Assembly (NCBI RefSeq): GCF_007744075.1
Contig: NZ_CP036266.1
Coordinates: 6,809,248 to 6,873,247 of the forward strand
DNA: 64,000 bases
DNA from: Gimesia chilikensis
GTDB lineage: Bacteria; Planctomycetota; Planctomycetia; Planctomycetales; Planctomycetaceae
Reading direction: 5' to 3'
Of the stretch, positions 24,147-33,016 are shown one piece after another. Position numbers and translations under genes: made by a program. The notes below the pieces were generated by a model. That model was given only the letters and a program-made list of their open reading frames with translations, made no database searches and was not told the DNA's origin. Each line of letters opens with the position of its first letter. Position 1 is the first letter of the stretch.

Positions 24147-24719
24147 GCTTACATTAATGTGCCTATTATCACACCGATCCCCCCCCCTGCCGATCTCGCG
24201 AGCTTCGACAGTCTTCTCAACCGGTCCGTGCGGATTGAATGAGTTGTGTATGCCCGGCCGTCGTTCTACGGTCCCGAGTCGGCACTCAAATAACTCGCAA
24301 GCAGGCATTCAATCCCCATAGTCGAAAACGCTCCTGCGGTTCAGTCCAATAGATCATATGCCGCGTGTTGAGTACCCCGGAAAACCACTCCACCTGAATG
24401 CTAACACGCTGCATATAATCCTATTTATTATGACACGATTTGGGCCAAAATTTAGGTTCTTGAACGAAATCGATACTTAGGTCGCTACTTCTTTGGTGAT
24501 TGACATGGAGAATCAGTCAAATATGAAAGCCTGCTTTTTTAATTAGACCGTAAGCAGTTAAAAATATGGTTATCCACAGAGGAACAACAAACGACTCTAC
24601 TCATTTACGAACTAAATTCCGGAAATGGTTCTATCTTGGTCTTGTCTTGAACAAGAAAATGTTGGATTAAATCTGCCGCAATATTTATTATGAAGCACTC
24701 TCAAATAAGGGGACTTATA
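24147..24719. other. Intergenic region containing repeat C
   Basis: About 570 bp. It holds direct repeat copy C. A minus-strand frame around 24123-24308 looks like a remnant of a mobile-element ORF but has stops in the plausible frame and was not called. Confidence 0.45.
24423..24456 (+). repeat. Direct repeat C
   Basis: ATTTATTATGACACGATTTG then GGCCAAAATTTAGG: about 5 differences from copy A or B over 34 aligned bases, without gaps. It marks the right edge of the pRiA4b module. Confidence 0.6.
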
Positions 24720-26018
24720 ATGAGCGAAGACTTCATTAAATTGACGAGACAGCAACTCTATGAGCGAGTTTGGACAGAGCCCATGTCGAAGCTTGCTCCC
24801 CAGTTTGGACTTTCAGATGTGGGTCTCAAAAAGATCTGTCGTAAGCATCAGATCCCTACACCTCCAATTGGGCATTGGGCAAAGATTGAATTTGGAAAAT
24901 CATCTCCCCAGCCTGAACTTTCCCAGATCGATGAAGAAGATCTCCAGGAAATACGACTGTTCCGCAGGCAATTTGATAAACCCGCAACCAGTTCTGTCCC
25001 AGCACCGGATATTAAAGTAAATGAAAAGCTGGTCCGTCCTCATAAACTAGTTGATCTCTCCAGGCAAAGATTGAGAAACGCGGAACCAGGATACAGGGAT
25101 CGTGGATTGCAACCCGTACATGGCGAAGAATGCCTGGGGATCACGGTTTCAAAGAAATCACTCACGCGAGCTTTACGTCTGCTGGATGCTTTAATCAAGT
25201 ACTGGGAATCGACTGGCGGAACGGTATCTGCTGGAAAGCCGGGAACTAGGTTTTCGCGTGGCGAAGACATAGTAGAACTCTGCCTGACGGAGCAGACCCG
25301 TCGGCACGAAATCCCAAATCGCTATAGCTGTAGCTACCAATATGAAGCAACTGGAAAACTGACCTTCAATATTGACTCATGGGGAGATGGGCTCCGTAGA
25401 ACCTGGTCGGATGGAAAGAAGCAACGTCTTGAGGATGTACTGGGAAAGGTGGCGTTGCAATTGGATGTCTGGCTCGATGACTTCCGTGTTCGGCGACTTG
25501 ATAGAGAATGTGAGGAACGCCAAGAAAAGCAGGCCGCTGTAGTTCGTCAATCACGAAAAGAGTTTTCAAAAAAGGAAAAAGAACGACGTGAGAATCTTGA
25601 TTCCTGTGTAGACAGGTGGTCCAAATCACAAAGAATCAAGACGTATTTGACTACCCTGGATGATGCCGTGGAAAGTGGCCGTATTGAATATGATGATGAA
25701 CAGTTTCATAAATGGCGTGAATGGGCTCAGTGGTATGCGATTGAGTTGTGCCCTCTCACACCCAACCTGCCCGCCCCATCAATCCATCATGTCCCCCCAC
25801 CGCAGAACACTCCTATACAGGAACTCGATCTGACCTCAGATGCACGTTCCTGTTTTGAACAAGCCAGGATCATGGATACTGATGAATTGGATTCGCTCAC
25901 GAAGGAGGAACTAAGAGACCGCTGTGGGAAAGATATCTGGAGTCTGTATCGCGAGGCCACACGAATTCTGGAAGGGCTTGGCTATGATGTTAGCGATCGT
26001 AAGAACGGCTATTTCTAA
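24720..26018 (+). CDS. Hypothetical protein with N-terminal HTH-like domain
   Basis: A 432-residue soluble protein. The first 60 residues (KLTRQQLYERVWTEPMSKLA, FGLSDVGLKKICRKHQIPTP, GHWAKIEFGK) look like a helix-turn-helix specialised domain common to many bacterial hypothetical proteins, often in accessory regions. The middle has a beta-rich segment, and a long charged coiled coil covers about 265-310 (RECEERQEKQAAVVRQSRKE). The C-terminus has an amphipathic helix pair. ATG 24720 follows AAGGGG and is preferred to 24690. Function unknown; accessory-region position suggests a defence or regulatory role, but this is not shown. Confidence 0.6.
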   Translation: MSEDFIKLTRQQLYERVWTEPMSKLAPQFGLSDVGLKKICRKHQIPTPPIGHWAKIEFGKSSPQPELSQIDEEDLQEIRLFRRQFDKPATSSVPAPDIKVNEKLVRPHKLVDLSRQRLRNAEPGYRDRGLQPVHGEECLGITVSKKSLTRALRLLDALIKYWESTGGTVSAGKPGTRFSRGEDIVELCLTEQTRRHEIPNRYSCSYQYEATGKLTFNIDSWGDGLRRTWSDGKKQRLEDVLGKVALQLDVWLDDFRVRRLDRECEERQEKQAAVVRQSRKEFSKKEKERRENLDSCVDRWSKSQRIKTYLTTLDDAVESGRIEYDDEQFHKWREWAQWYAIELCPLTPNLPAPSIHHVPPPQNTPIQELDLTSDARSCFEQARIMDTDELDSLTKEELRDRCGKDIWSLYREATRILEGLGYDVSDRKNGYF

Positions 26019-26253
26019 GCTGGCTGATTGGGAATAATATCAACATGTAAGCCTTCGGACACCCTTTTATATAAAATCACTTGATTTCTTTAGTGGTTTT
26101 TCTAGCTATTCAATTCAAAAAATCACATCCTAGTAAGACCTAAGTCAATGAATACGAGAACAAATGGCAATTCTTGTACTCTGGCTCTTTTTCCTTTTAT
26201 AACGGATTTTCTTTAAACTCAGTAGCAATACTAGAATAAAGAACCATTCAGTA

Positions 26254-26457
26254 ATGAAGTTGGAACAAATCAAAAAAGAAGTTGAAATGGGAAAATCTGT
26301 TTATTGGAAAAATCACTCATACAAAGTGGTCTTAACCTCGAAAGGGGAGTGGTTCATTAAGTGCCTAATAAATAATCATTGTATTGGTTTAACTTGGGCT
26401 GACGGTGTCACCCTCAATGGCAATGAAGAAGATTTTTTCATGCCAGATGTAAATTAG
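26254..26457 (+). CDS. Small hypothetical protein
   Basis: A 67-residue protein, MKLEQIKKEVEMGKSVYWKN, with a beta-hairpin-like middle (YKVVLTSKGEWFIKCL) and a hydrophobic tail. It is cytosolic and AT-rich like the DISARM genes 140 bp downstream. No ribosome binding site stands out, so it may be non-coding. Confidence 0.45.
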   Translation: MKLEQIKKEVEMGKSVYWKNHSYKVVLTSKGEWFIKCLINNHCIGLTWADGVTLNGNEEDFFMPDVN

Positions 26458-26596
26458 TAGAAGTACCTAGGTGGAAGCCCATTAGTCAAAGCCTTGCAGG
26501 TAATAGCTAACAATCTGATGTGAATTAATTGAAGAGCTATAGGCCTGCTTTATTTCGCAAAGTTCTGGAGGCTGAGTATGGTCTTGGAGGAAATAG

Positions 26597-27685
26597 ATGA
26601 GTAACAGGGGCACAAAAAAAAAGAAAACTGGCTCACTTTATTCATCAATAAGTGCAGTGGACTTGTTTTGTGGTGCCGGTGGCTTAACTTGTGGACTCGA
26701 AAAAGCAGGCATTTCTGTCAATCTTGGGATAGATATCGACCCAGCTTGTATATATCCATACTCCACTAACAATGATGCAGAATTTCTCTTGAAATCTGTC
26801 GATGATGTCAAAGCCTCAGATCTATCAAGTGCGTTTAAAAATGCCGACTTGAAACTTCTGGCTGGTTGTGCACCATGCCAGACATTTTCTTTATACAACC
26901 AAAAAGCTGACTCATCGGACGGACGTTGGTGGTTGCTGATGCAATTTTCACGTTTGATACGAGAAACCGCTCCGGAACTTGTAACAATGGAAAATGTTCC
27001 GGGGCTGATGGAACAGGATGTTTTTAAAAAATTTGTGGACGATTTAGAAAAACAAAAATATCACGTCAATTTTCAGATAGTGAATTGTGCCGAATACGGA
27101 TTGCCACAACAGCGAATTCGTTTGGTTCTTTTGGCATCTAAACTGGGAACAATCAAATTACTCAATACAAAGGAGTTTAAGCGAAAGCCCAAGACCGTCA
27201 AAGAAGCCATTGGTAAATTGCCATCTATTGAGGCAGGCACAATTGATACTAAAGACCCTTTACATCAGAGTGCCAGCCTCTCAGAAATCAACTACAAGCG
27301 AATTCTCGCTTCAAAACCAGGTGGAACTTGGCGAGATTGGCCTAAGAAGCTTGTGGCCAGTTGTCACAGCAAAAAAAGTGGTAAGACCTATCCGAGTGTG
27401 TATGGTCGAATGAGTTGGGACGAACCTGCTCCAACTATTACTACTCAATTTTTCGGCTTCGGTAATGGTCGGTTTGGTCACCCAGAACAAAACAGGGCAA
27501 TTTCGTTGCGTGAAGGTGCCGTACTGCAGAGTTTTCCCAAAAAATACAAATTTACGGCTCCTGGTGAGCCTATTAGTAAAAAAACACTGGGGCGTCTTAT
27601 TGGTAATGCCGTCCCAGTAAAACTTGGGGAAGTCATTGGTAAAAGTATTTTGAAACATGTAACGGAATATGACGCATCCGTTTAG
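26597..27685 (+). CDS. drmMII: Cytosine-5 DNA methyltransferase (DISARM-associated, DrmMII type)
   Basis: A C5 cytosine methyltransferase that would mark host DNA. Its motifs are in order: I DLFCGAGGLTCGLEKAG (about residue 20), IV with the catalytic Pro-Cys LLAGCAPCQTFSL (about 97), VI ENVPGL (about 136), VIII QRIRLVLLAS (about 174), IX and X GRMSWDEPAPTITTQFFG through TLGRLIGNAVPV. The target recognition part is about 220-270. The start has GGAGGAAATAG upstream. Its stop is 21 bp before the helicase gene, so it leads the operon. Dcm-type enzymes of class 2 DISARM occupy this role. Confidence 0.9.
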   Translation: MSNRGTKKKKTGSLYSSISAVDLFCGAGGLTCGLEKAGISVNLGIDIDPACIYPYSTNNDAEFLLKSVDDVKASDLSSAFKNADLKLLAGCAPCQTFSLYNQKADSSDGRWWLLMQFSRLIRETAPELVTMENVPGLMEQDVFKKFVDDLEKQKYHVNFQIVNCAEYGLPQQRIRLVLLASKLGTIKLLNTKEFKRKPKTVKEAIGKLPSIEAGTIDTKDPLHQSASLSEINYKRILASKPGGTWRDWPKKLVASCHSKKSGKTYPSVYGRMSWDEPAPTITTQFFGFGNGRFGHPEQNRAISLREGAVLQSFPKKYKFTAPGEPISKKTLGRLIGNAVPVKLGEVIGKSILKHVTEYDASV

Positions 27686-27706
27686 AAAATTTAGACAGAG
27701 AGGACC

Positions 27707-30700
27707 ATGACAAACACCATTGATCACTCAGAACAATTTAAGGACGCTTCTTTTGCTCTCCCTGAACCGGGGCAACTAGTGGAGGTCCGAAGGCGTCAAT
27801 GGGTTGTCAGTGACATTCAAGGTCAATCATTTGAAGCCAAAATAGAGCAACATCTTGTAACACTGTCTTCCTTGGATGAAGATGCACTAGGGGAGGAACT
27901 GCAAGTCATTTGGCAGATAGAACCTGGTGCCCAAGTTCTCGAGAAAGCAGGGATGCCTCGAATTACAGGGGTCGATTCAGAAGCCAAATTGGACGCTTTT
28001 CTGGATGCCGTCCGTTGGGGGGCGGTGACCAATGCCGATAGATCGTTCCTACAGGCTCCGTTTCGAAGTGGGATAACCATCGAAGATTACCAGCTAGACC
28101 CATTGGTGCGGGCTATAGACATGGCCCGTGCCAACCTGCTGATAGCGGATGACGTCGGTTTGGGAAAGACCATCGAAGCAGGCCTTGTAGTACAGGAACT
28201 GCTTGTCCGTCATCGTGCAAGAACGGTTTTCATAGTCTGCCCAGCGTCACTGCAGGTCAAGTGGCAGCTTGAGATGTGGGAGAAATTTGGATTGGAATTC
28301 CGAATTGTCGATACCGGCTACATCAAGCATCTGCGACGCGAACGAGGGATACACGCCAATCCATGGACTTCTTTTCCGAGGCTTATCACTTCCATGGATT
28401 GGATGAAGAGCGGTGAAGGACTTCGACTTGTCAAGGACTGCCTGCCGCCGACCATTACCTACCCGAGGAAGTTTGATATTTTGATCATAGATGAAGCTCA
28501 CAATGTCGCACCTTCGACCGCTTCCAAATATGCTCTGGAAAGCCAGAGAACTCGCTTAATCAGGACCATCGCTCCCCATTTCGAACACAGGCTGTTTTTG
28601 AGCGCTACACCGCACAATGGTTATCAGGAATCGTTTACCTCATTGCTGGAGTTATTGGATGATCAGCGATTCGCCCGATCAGTGATGCCGGACGAGAAGC
28701 AGTTGCAGCGTGTTATGGTCAGACGGCTTAAGACGGATCTTGTCGATGCTGACGGAAACCGATTGTATGCGGATAGAAAGTTGATGCTTCTGGAAGTCGA
28801 TTATTCGGAAGAAGAACGCCAAATACACGACCTCCTGAGACAATTTACAGCCGCTCGTGCAAAGAGCGTAAAGGACAGTTCCTTTGAATTCAGCTCCGAC
28901 TTTGTGCATAAGCTTTTGAAAAAGAGGCTTTTCTCTTCTCCGATGGCTTTTGCCGGAACTCTGGCCAAACACAGGGAAAGCTTAGAACGCCCCAGGTCTA
29001 AACAAAAAACTGGTGTTATGGACGACAGGATCCTCAAAAAGGCCATCCTGAAAGCGGAAGAGGATTTTACCAACGACCAACTCTACGAAGATGCCCAGAA
29101 CGAAGCGGTGGAAGTTGCCGGTGAATTGTCGGTCCCTCTCGATCAGGATCAACGGCAGATGCTCGACACACTGACCGCATGGGCCGAAAAGTCAAAAAAT
29201 CGAGTGGACGCCAAAGCGATGGCCGTCATTGACTGGCTCGAATCGCATCTAAAAACCAATGGTAACTGGAACGGAAAACGGGTGATTCTATTCACCGAAT
29301 ACCGAGCAACACATGTGTGGATGGAACAAATCCTGACCACCCATGGTTTCGGTGGTGAGCGTATGATGTTGATACATGGTGGTGTCGATCAGAACGATCG
29401 CGAAAAGATCAAAGCGGCTTTTCAGGCTCATCCAGATATTTCACCTGTCAGAATACTATTGGCCACTGACGCGGCCTCCGAAGGTATCGACCTACAAAAC
29501 TACTGTAACTACATGATCCATATTGAGATTCCTTGGAATCCAAACGTCATGGAGCAGAGGAACGGTCGAATTGATCGACACGGTCAGAAGGAGTCGGAGG
29601 TCTTCATTTGGCATCCTGTGGGAAAAGGTTTCGAGTCGAATAAATCCATTCAGCAAAATAAGGTCGGTCAGATAGAAGGCGATCATGAATATTTGATGAG
29701 AGCGGTGCTCAAGATCAATACCATTCGGCAGGATCTTGGAAGTGTCGGTCCGGTCATCGCCCAGCAAATAGAGGAAGCCATGCTGGGCAAAATAACGGTT
29801 CTCGACACCGCCGACGCTGAAAAAAAGGCGGCAAAGGTTAGAAAATATATTGCGACCGAGCGACATCATCAGGAAAAAATAGGCAAACTGCATGAAAGGC
29901 TCATGGAGGCGAAGACCGATTTTCACCTTTCGGCCGACCATATACACAGATCCGTTTCAATCGCATTGGACCTCGCTGAAAAGCCCCCACTGAAACCATT
30001 CGCTTTACCGGGAGCACCCGATGGTAGCGTATTTGAGGTACCTATTCTTCCCGGTTCGTGGGGACGTGCTATAGCAGGGCTAGAACATCCCCATACAGGG
30101 GAAAGAAGGCCAATTACCTTTGATCACGAGGTCGCTAAAGACCGTGACGATGTCGTTCTGGCTCACCTGAATCATCGACTGGTCCAAATGTGTCTCCGGC
30201 TTTTACGGGAAGAACTGTGGAAGCTAGATGACGTAAAAAAACTGCACAGAGTGAGTGTCAAAGCCGTCACTGATAGCGAACTTTCGACCCCCGCCGTGCT
30301 TGTCTGGTCCCGTCTGGTCATTACCGGGGGTGACCACCACCGCCTTCATGAAGAGATAACGATTTCTGGCGGTGAACTCAAAAGCACGGGGTTTTTGAGA
30401 ATTCCTCAGCAAGGACGATTACAGGAGTTGTTAACAAAGGCCGTGTCTTTCGATCCGAAAAATAGCCTTCTCGATATTCTTACCGAGCGATTCGAAAAAC
30501 AGGAAAATAGTATTAGGGGAACCATGGAAGCCCGTTCAAGAGACCGACTTCGTTTCCTTGAAAACACGCTGGTACGCCGGAAGGATGGCGAAGTAGCCGA
30601 TTTGATAAACATTCTCGATGAACTCGAAAAAAAAATACGGCATGAATTAAAAGAGGATACTCTCAAACAACAGATGGTTCTTCCCGGATTCGAACCCGAG

Positions 30701-33016
30701 GAACGAAACCAAATTCGCAAGGATATCGAAGCGCTGCGGATTCGACTGGCAAGAATTCCCGAAGAACGGGAGCTGGAAAAGGCGGCGATAGAGAAACGTT
30801 ACGCAGGATTACCCGCTCTGGCCGATCCGGAACACAACGATAGAACCGAACCACTCGAAGCGTATGCCGACCTTCTCTGGTTTCCGACCGGTGGAGGTAA
30901 AACCGAGGCATATCTGGGTGTGGCGGCTTTCACCATGGCAGTCCGAAGGTTGCAAGGAGATTTGGGAGGCTTGGATGGATCACGCGGTCTCGCAGTGATT
31001 ATGAGATACACCCTCCGTCTGTTGACTCTCCAACAGTTTCAAAGAGCGACCACCCTAATCTGTGCCTTGGAGTCGATGCGTCGTGAAGATCCCAGGAGAT
31101 GGGGAACGACTCCTTTCACCATTGGACTCTGGGTTGGAAACCGGGTCACGCCAGGAACAACGGAGGAGGCCCATCAGGCCATTCAGAGTTTTAGAGACGG
31201 AAAACGTTACGGCAGTAATTCCCCGGCCCAGTTGACCACGTGTCCGTGGTGTGGTGCCGAGATTGCCGAGGGGCGGGACATCGAGGTGAAAAAAGATGTT
31301 GGGCGGACTTACATCTATTGTGGAGACAAGTTTGGACGCTGTGATTTCGGTAGAAGCAAGTCCAAGGATCTAGGAATTCCTGTTCTGGTGGTGGACGATG
31401 AAATTTATAGACATCCTCCTTCCATGCTGATTGCCACGGTAGACAAGTTCGCCATGATGGCGTGGCGTGGACAGGTGCGAACCCTCTTCGGCCGTGCCAC
31501 ACAGGAATGCGGCCGACATGGCTTACTCTGGCCCAATGCGGATTGCTCCGGCAATCACAACGCCAAAGGTAATCTGTCCAGGGTTACCGTAAAAGAGATT
31601 ACTCCGATACGTCCACCGGACTTGATCATTCAGGACGAGTTCCATCTGATCAGCGGGCCGCTTGGAACTATGGTTGGTCTTTACGAAACGGCCGTGGATG
31701 AGCTCTCTACATGGCAGATCGGTGGCAAGGCGATTCGTCCCAAGATCATCGCATCGACGGCTACCGTTCGCAAGGCAGACGAACAGGTCAACAATGTATT
31801 CTTGAGGCAAGTTGCGGTCTTTCCGCCTCATGGATTGGATGTTGAAGACAATTTCTTTTCGGTCCAACGTCCTATTTTTGAAAAACCCGGACGTCGTTAT
31901 ATGGGGATTTGTTCTCCGGGAAGTTCCCGTCCCGCCGTATTGATTAGAGTTTATGTGGCAATGCTTACCGCTGCACAAGCATTGTTCGAACGTTTCGGTC
32001 AAGCTGCCGATCCATATATGACTGTTGTCGGATATTTCAATTCACTTAGGGAACTAGGCGGTATGAGGAGATTGGCCGAGGACGATGTCCAGACTCGTTC
32101 CTACAGGGTTCAGATGAGCGATGTCAGTCGACCGGGACTGGAACAGAGGTCGGTCAGGAATGTGGATGAGTTGACCTCCCGTGTTTCGAGCAAAGACATA
32201 CCGAAAAAGTTGGATCAACTGGAAGTGAAGTTCAATGCCACTCTGGAAAATGGAAAATACGTCACGAAGTGGAAAAAAGATGAAACTCGGGCTATTGATA
32301 TTGTTCTGGCAACGAATATGCTGTCAGTGGGGGTAGATGTCAATCGTCTCGGTATCATGGTTGTAAATGGACAGCCAAAGAATACGGCCGAATATATTCA
32401 GGCAACTAGCCGTGTTGGCCGCTCCTTTCCTGGACTTGTCTGTACCGTTTTGACATGGTCTAGGCCGCGTGACCTTTCTCACTACGAGAGCTTCGAGCAC
32501 TATCATGCGACTTTCTATAAACATGTGGAGGCACAATCGGTAACCCCATTCGCTCCGAGAGCTCTGGATCGTGGTTTGACCGGGACGCTGATCAGTTTGA
32601 TGCGTTTGGATAATTCTCAATTGAATCCAAATCTTGGTGCTATGGAACTCGATAATGTCGCTTCCACGGAAATAACAGACGCCAAAGAATGTCTTTCTGG
32701 TAGGTCATGGAAAGCGACCGACAAGAAATCCGTAAAGCAAAATGTCGAAGTCATGATCTCCGACCGTGCTGACCGTTGGGTTAAAGAAGCGGGAAAATCC
32801 GGAAGACGTTTAGGTTACGAAACTGAAAGACGACAAGGAGACATTGCCGCTTTGTTGAAAAAACCGGGAATGGTCTCTTGGGATGAATTTACGGTCCCCA
32901 TGTCAATGCGCGAAGTAGAACCGGGGGTAAAATTGATAATGGATGTTGCGACAATACCGGAACTCCCAGAATGGAGAATAAGGAGATTGGATGAAAGCGA
33001 CGGAGGAGAAGTATGA
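27707..33016 (+). CDS. drmD-drmA: DISARM helicase: DrmD-like SNF2 module fused to a DrmA-like module
   Basis: A single 1769-residue protein with two motor modules. The first (about 110-650) is SNF2-like: Walker A DDVGLGKTIEAGL (148-160), motif II DEAHN (about 263), motif V TDAASEGIDL (about 587), motif VI RNGRIDRHGQ (about 617). The middle ends in a DrmD-like coiled coil (about 920-1045). The second begins LLWFPTGGGKTEAYLG (about 1055), has motif II IIQDEFHLISG (about 1306) and ends NTAEYIQATSRVGRS (about 1560), as in DrmA. The usual DrmA N-terminal region before its Walker A is missing. In class 1 DISARM drmD, a methylase and drmA are separate genes. The fusion is seen; its activity is inferred. 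Confidence 0.85.
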   Translation: MTNTIDHSEQFKDASFALPEPGQLVEVRRRQWVVSDIQGQSFEAKIEQHLVTLSSLDEDALGEELQVIWQIEPGAQVLEKAGMPRITGVDSEAKLDAFLDAVRWGAVTNADRSFLQAPFRSGITIEDYQLDPLVRAIDMARANLLIADDVGLGKTIEAGLVVQELLVRHRARTVFIVCPASLQVKWQLEMWEKFGLEFRIVDTGYIKHLRRERGIHANPWTSFPRLITSMDWMKSGEGLRLVKDCLPPTITYPRKFDILIIDEAHNVAPSTASKYALESQRTRLIRTIAPHFEHRLFLSATPHNGYQESFTSLLELLDDQRFARSVMPDEKQLQRVMVRRLKTDLVDADGNRLYADRKLMLLEVDYSEEERQIHDLLRQFTAARAKSVKDSSFEFSSDFVHKLLKKRLFSSPMAFAGTLAKHRESLERPRSKQKTGVMDDRILKKAILKAEEDFTNDQLYEDAQNEAVEVAGELSVPLDQDQRQMLDTLTAWAEKSKNRVDAKAMAVIDWLESHLKTNGNWNGKRVILFTEYRATHVWMEQILTTHGFGGERMMLIHGGVDQNDREKIKAAFQAHPDISPVRILLATDAASEGIDLQNYCNYMIHIEIPWNPNVMEQRNGRIDRHGQKESEVFIWHPVGKGFESNKSIQQNKVGQIEGDHEYLMRAVLKINTIRQDLGSVGPVIAQQIEEAMLGKITVLDTADAEKKAAKVRKYIATERHHQEKIGKLHERLMEAKTDFHLSADHIHRSVSIALDLAEKPPLKPFALPGAPDGSVFEVPILPGSWGRAIAGLEHPHTGERRPITFDHEVAKDRDDVVLAHLNHRLVQMCLRLLREELWKLDDVKKLHRVSVKAVTDSELSTPAVLVWSRLVITGGDHHRLHEEITISGGELKSTGFLRIPQQGRLQELLTKAVSFDPKNSLLDILTERFEKQENSIRGTMEARSRDRLRFLENTLVRRKDGEVADLINILDELEKKIRHELKEDTLKQQMVLPGFEPEERNQIRKDIEALRIRLARIPEERELEKAAIEKRYAGLPALADPEHNDRTEPLEAYADLLWFPTGGGKTEAYLGVAAFTMAVRRLQGDLGGLDGSRGLAVIMRYTLRLLTLQQFQRATTLICALESMRREDPRRWGTTPFTIGLWVGNRVTPGTTEEAHQAIQSFRDGKRYGSNSPAQLTTCPWCGAEIAEGRDIEVKKDVGRTYIYCGDKFGRCDFGRSKSKDLGIPVLVVDDEIYRHPPSMLIATVDKFAMMAWRGQVRTLFGRATQECGRHGLLWPNADCSGNHNAKGNLSRVTVKEITPIRPPDLIIQDEFHLISGPLGTMVGLYETAVDELSTWQIGGKAIRPKIIASTATVRKADEQVNNVFLRQVAVFPPHGLDVEDNFFSVQRPIFEKPGRRYMGICSPGSSRPAVLIRVYVAMLTAAQALFERFGQAADPYMTVVGYFNSLRELGGMRRLAEDDVQTRSYRVQMSDVSRPGLEQRSVRNVDELTSRVSSKDIPKKLDQLEVKFNATLENGKYVTKWKKDETRAIDIVLATNMLSVGVDVNRLGIMVVNGQPKNTAEYIQATSRVGRSFPGLVCTVLTWSRPRDLSHYESFEHYHATFYKHVEAQSVTPFAPRALDRGLTGTLISLMRLDNSQLNPNLGAMELDNVASTEITDAKECLSGRSWKATDKKSVKQNVEVMISDRADRWVKEAGKSGRRLGYETERRQGDIAALLKKPGMVSWDEFTVPMSMREVEPGVKLIMDVATIPELPEWRIRRLDESDGGEV

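Noticed and set aside
24123-24308. Minus-strand frame beginning MPACELFECRLGT
   Set aside because: It begins inside the 3' end of the pRiA4b gene region and looks like a decayed mobile-element ORF, but no family could be named and the alternative frame has stops.
30671-30708. Segment resembling a tRNA T-arm (CCGGATTCGAACCCGAGG), considered as a second attachment site
   Set aside because: It lies inside the fused helicase gene, encodes a coherent peptide (MVLPGFEPEER), and does not extend to the acceptor-stem sequence of the tRNA-Ser.
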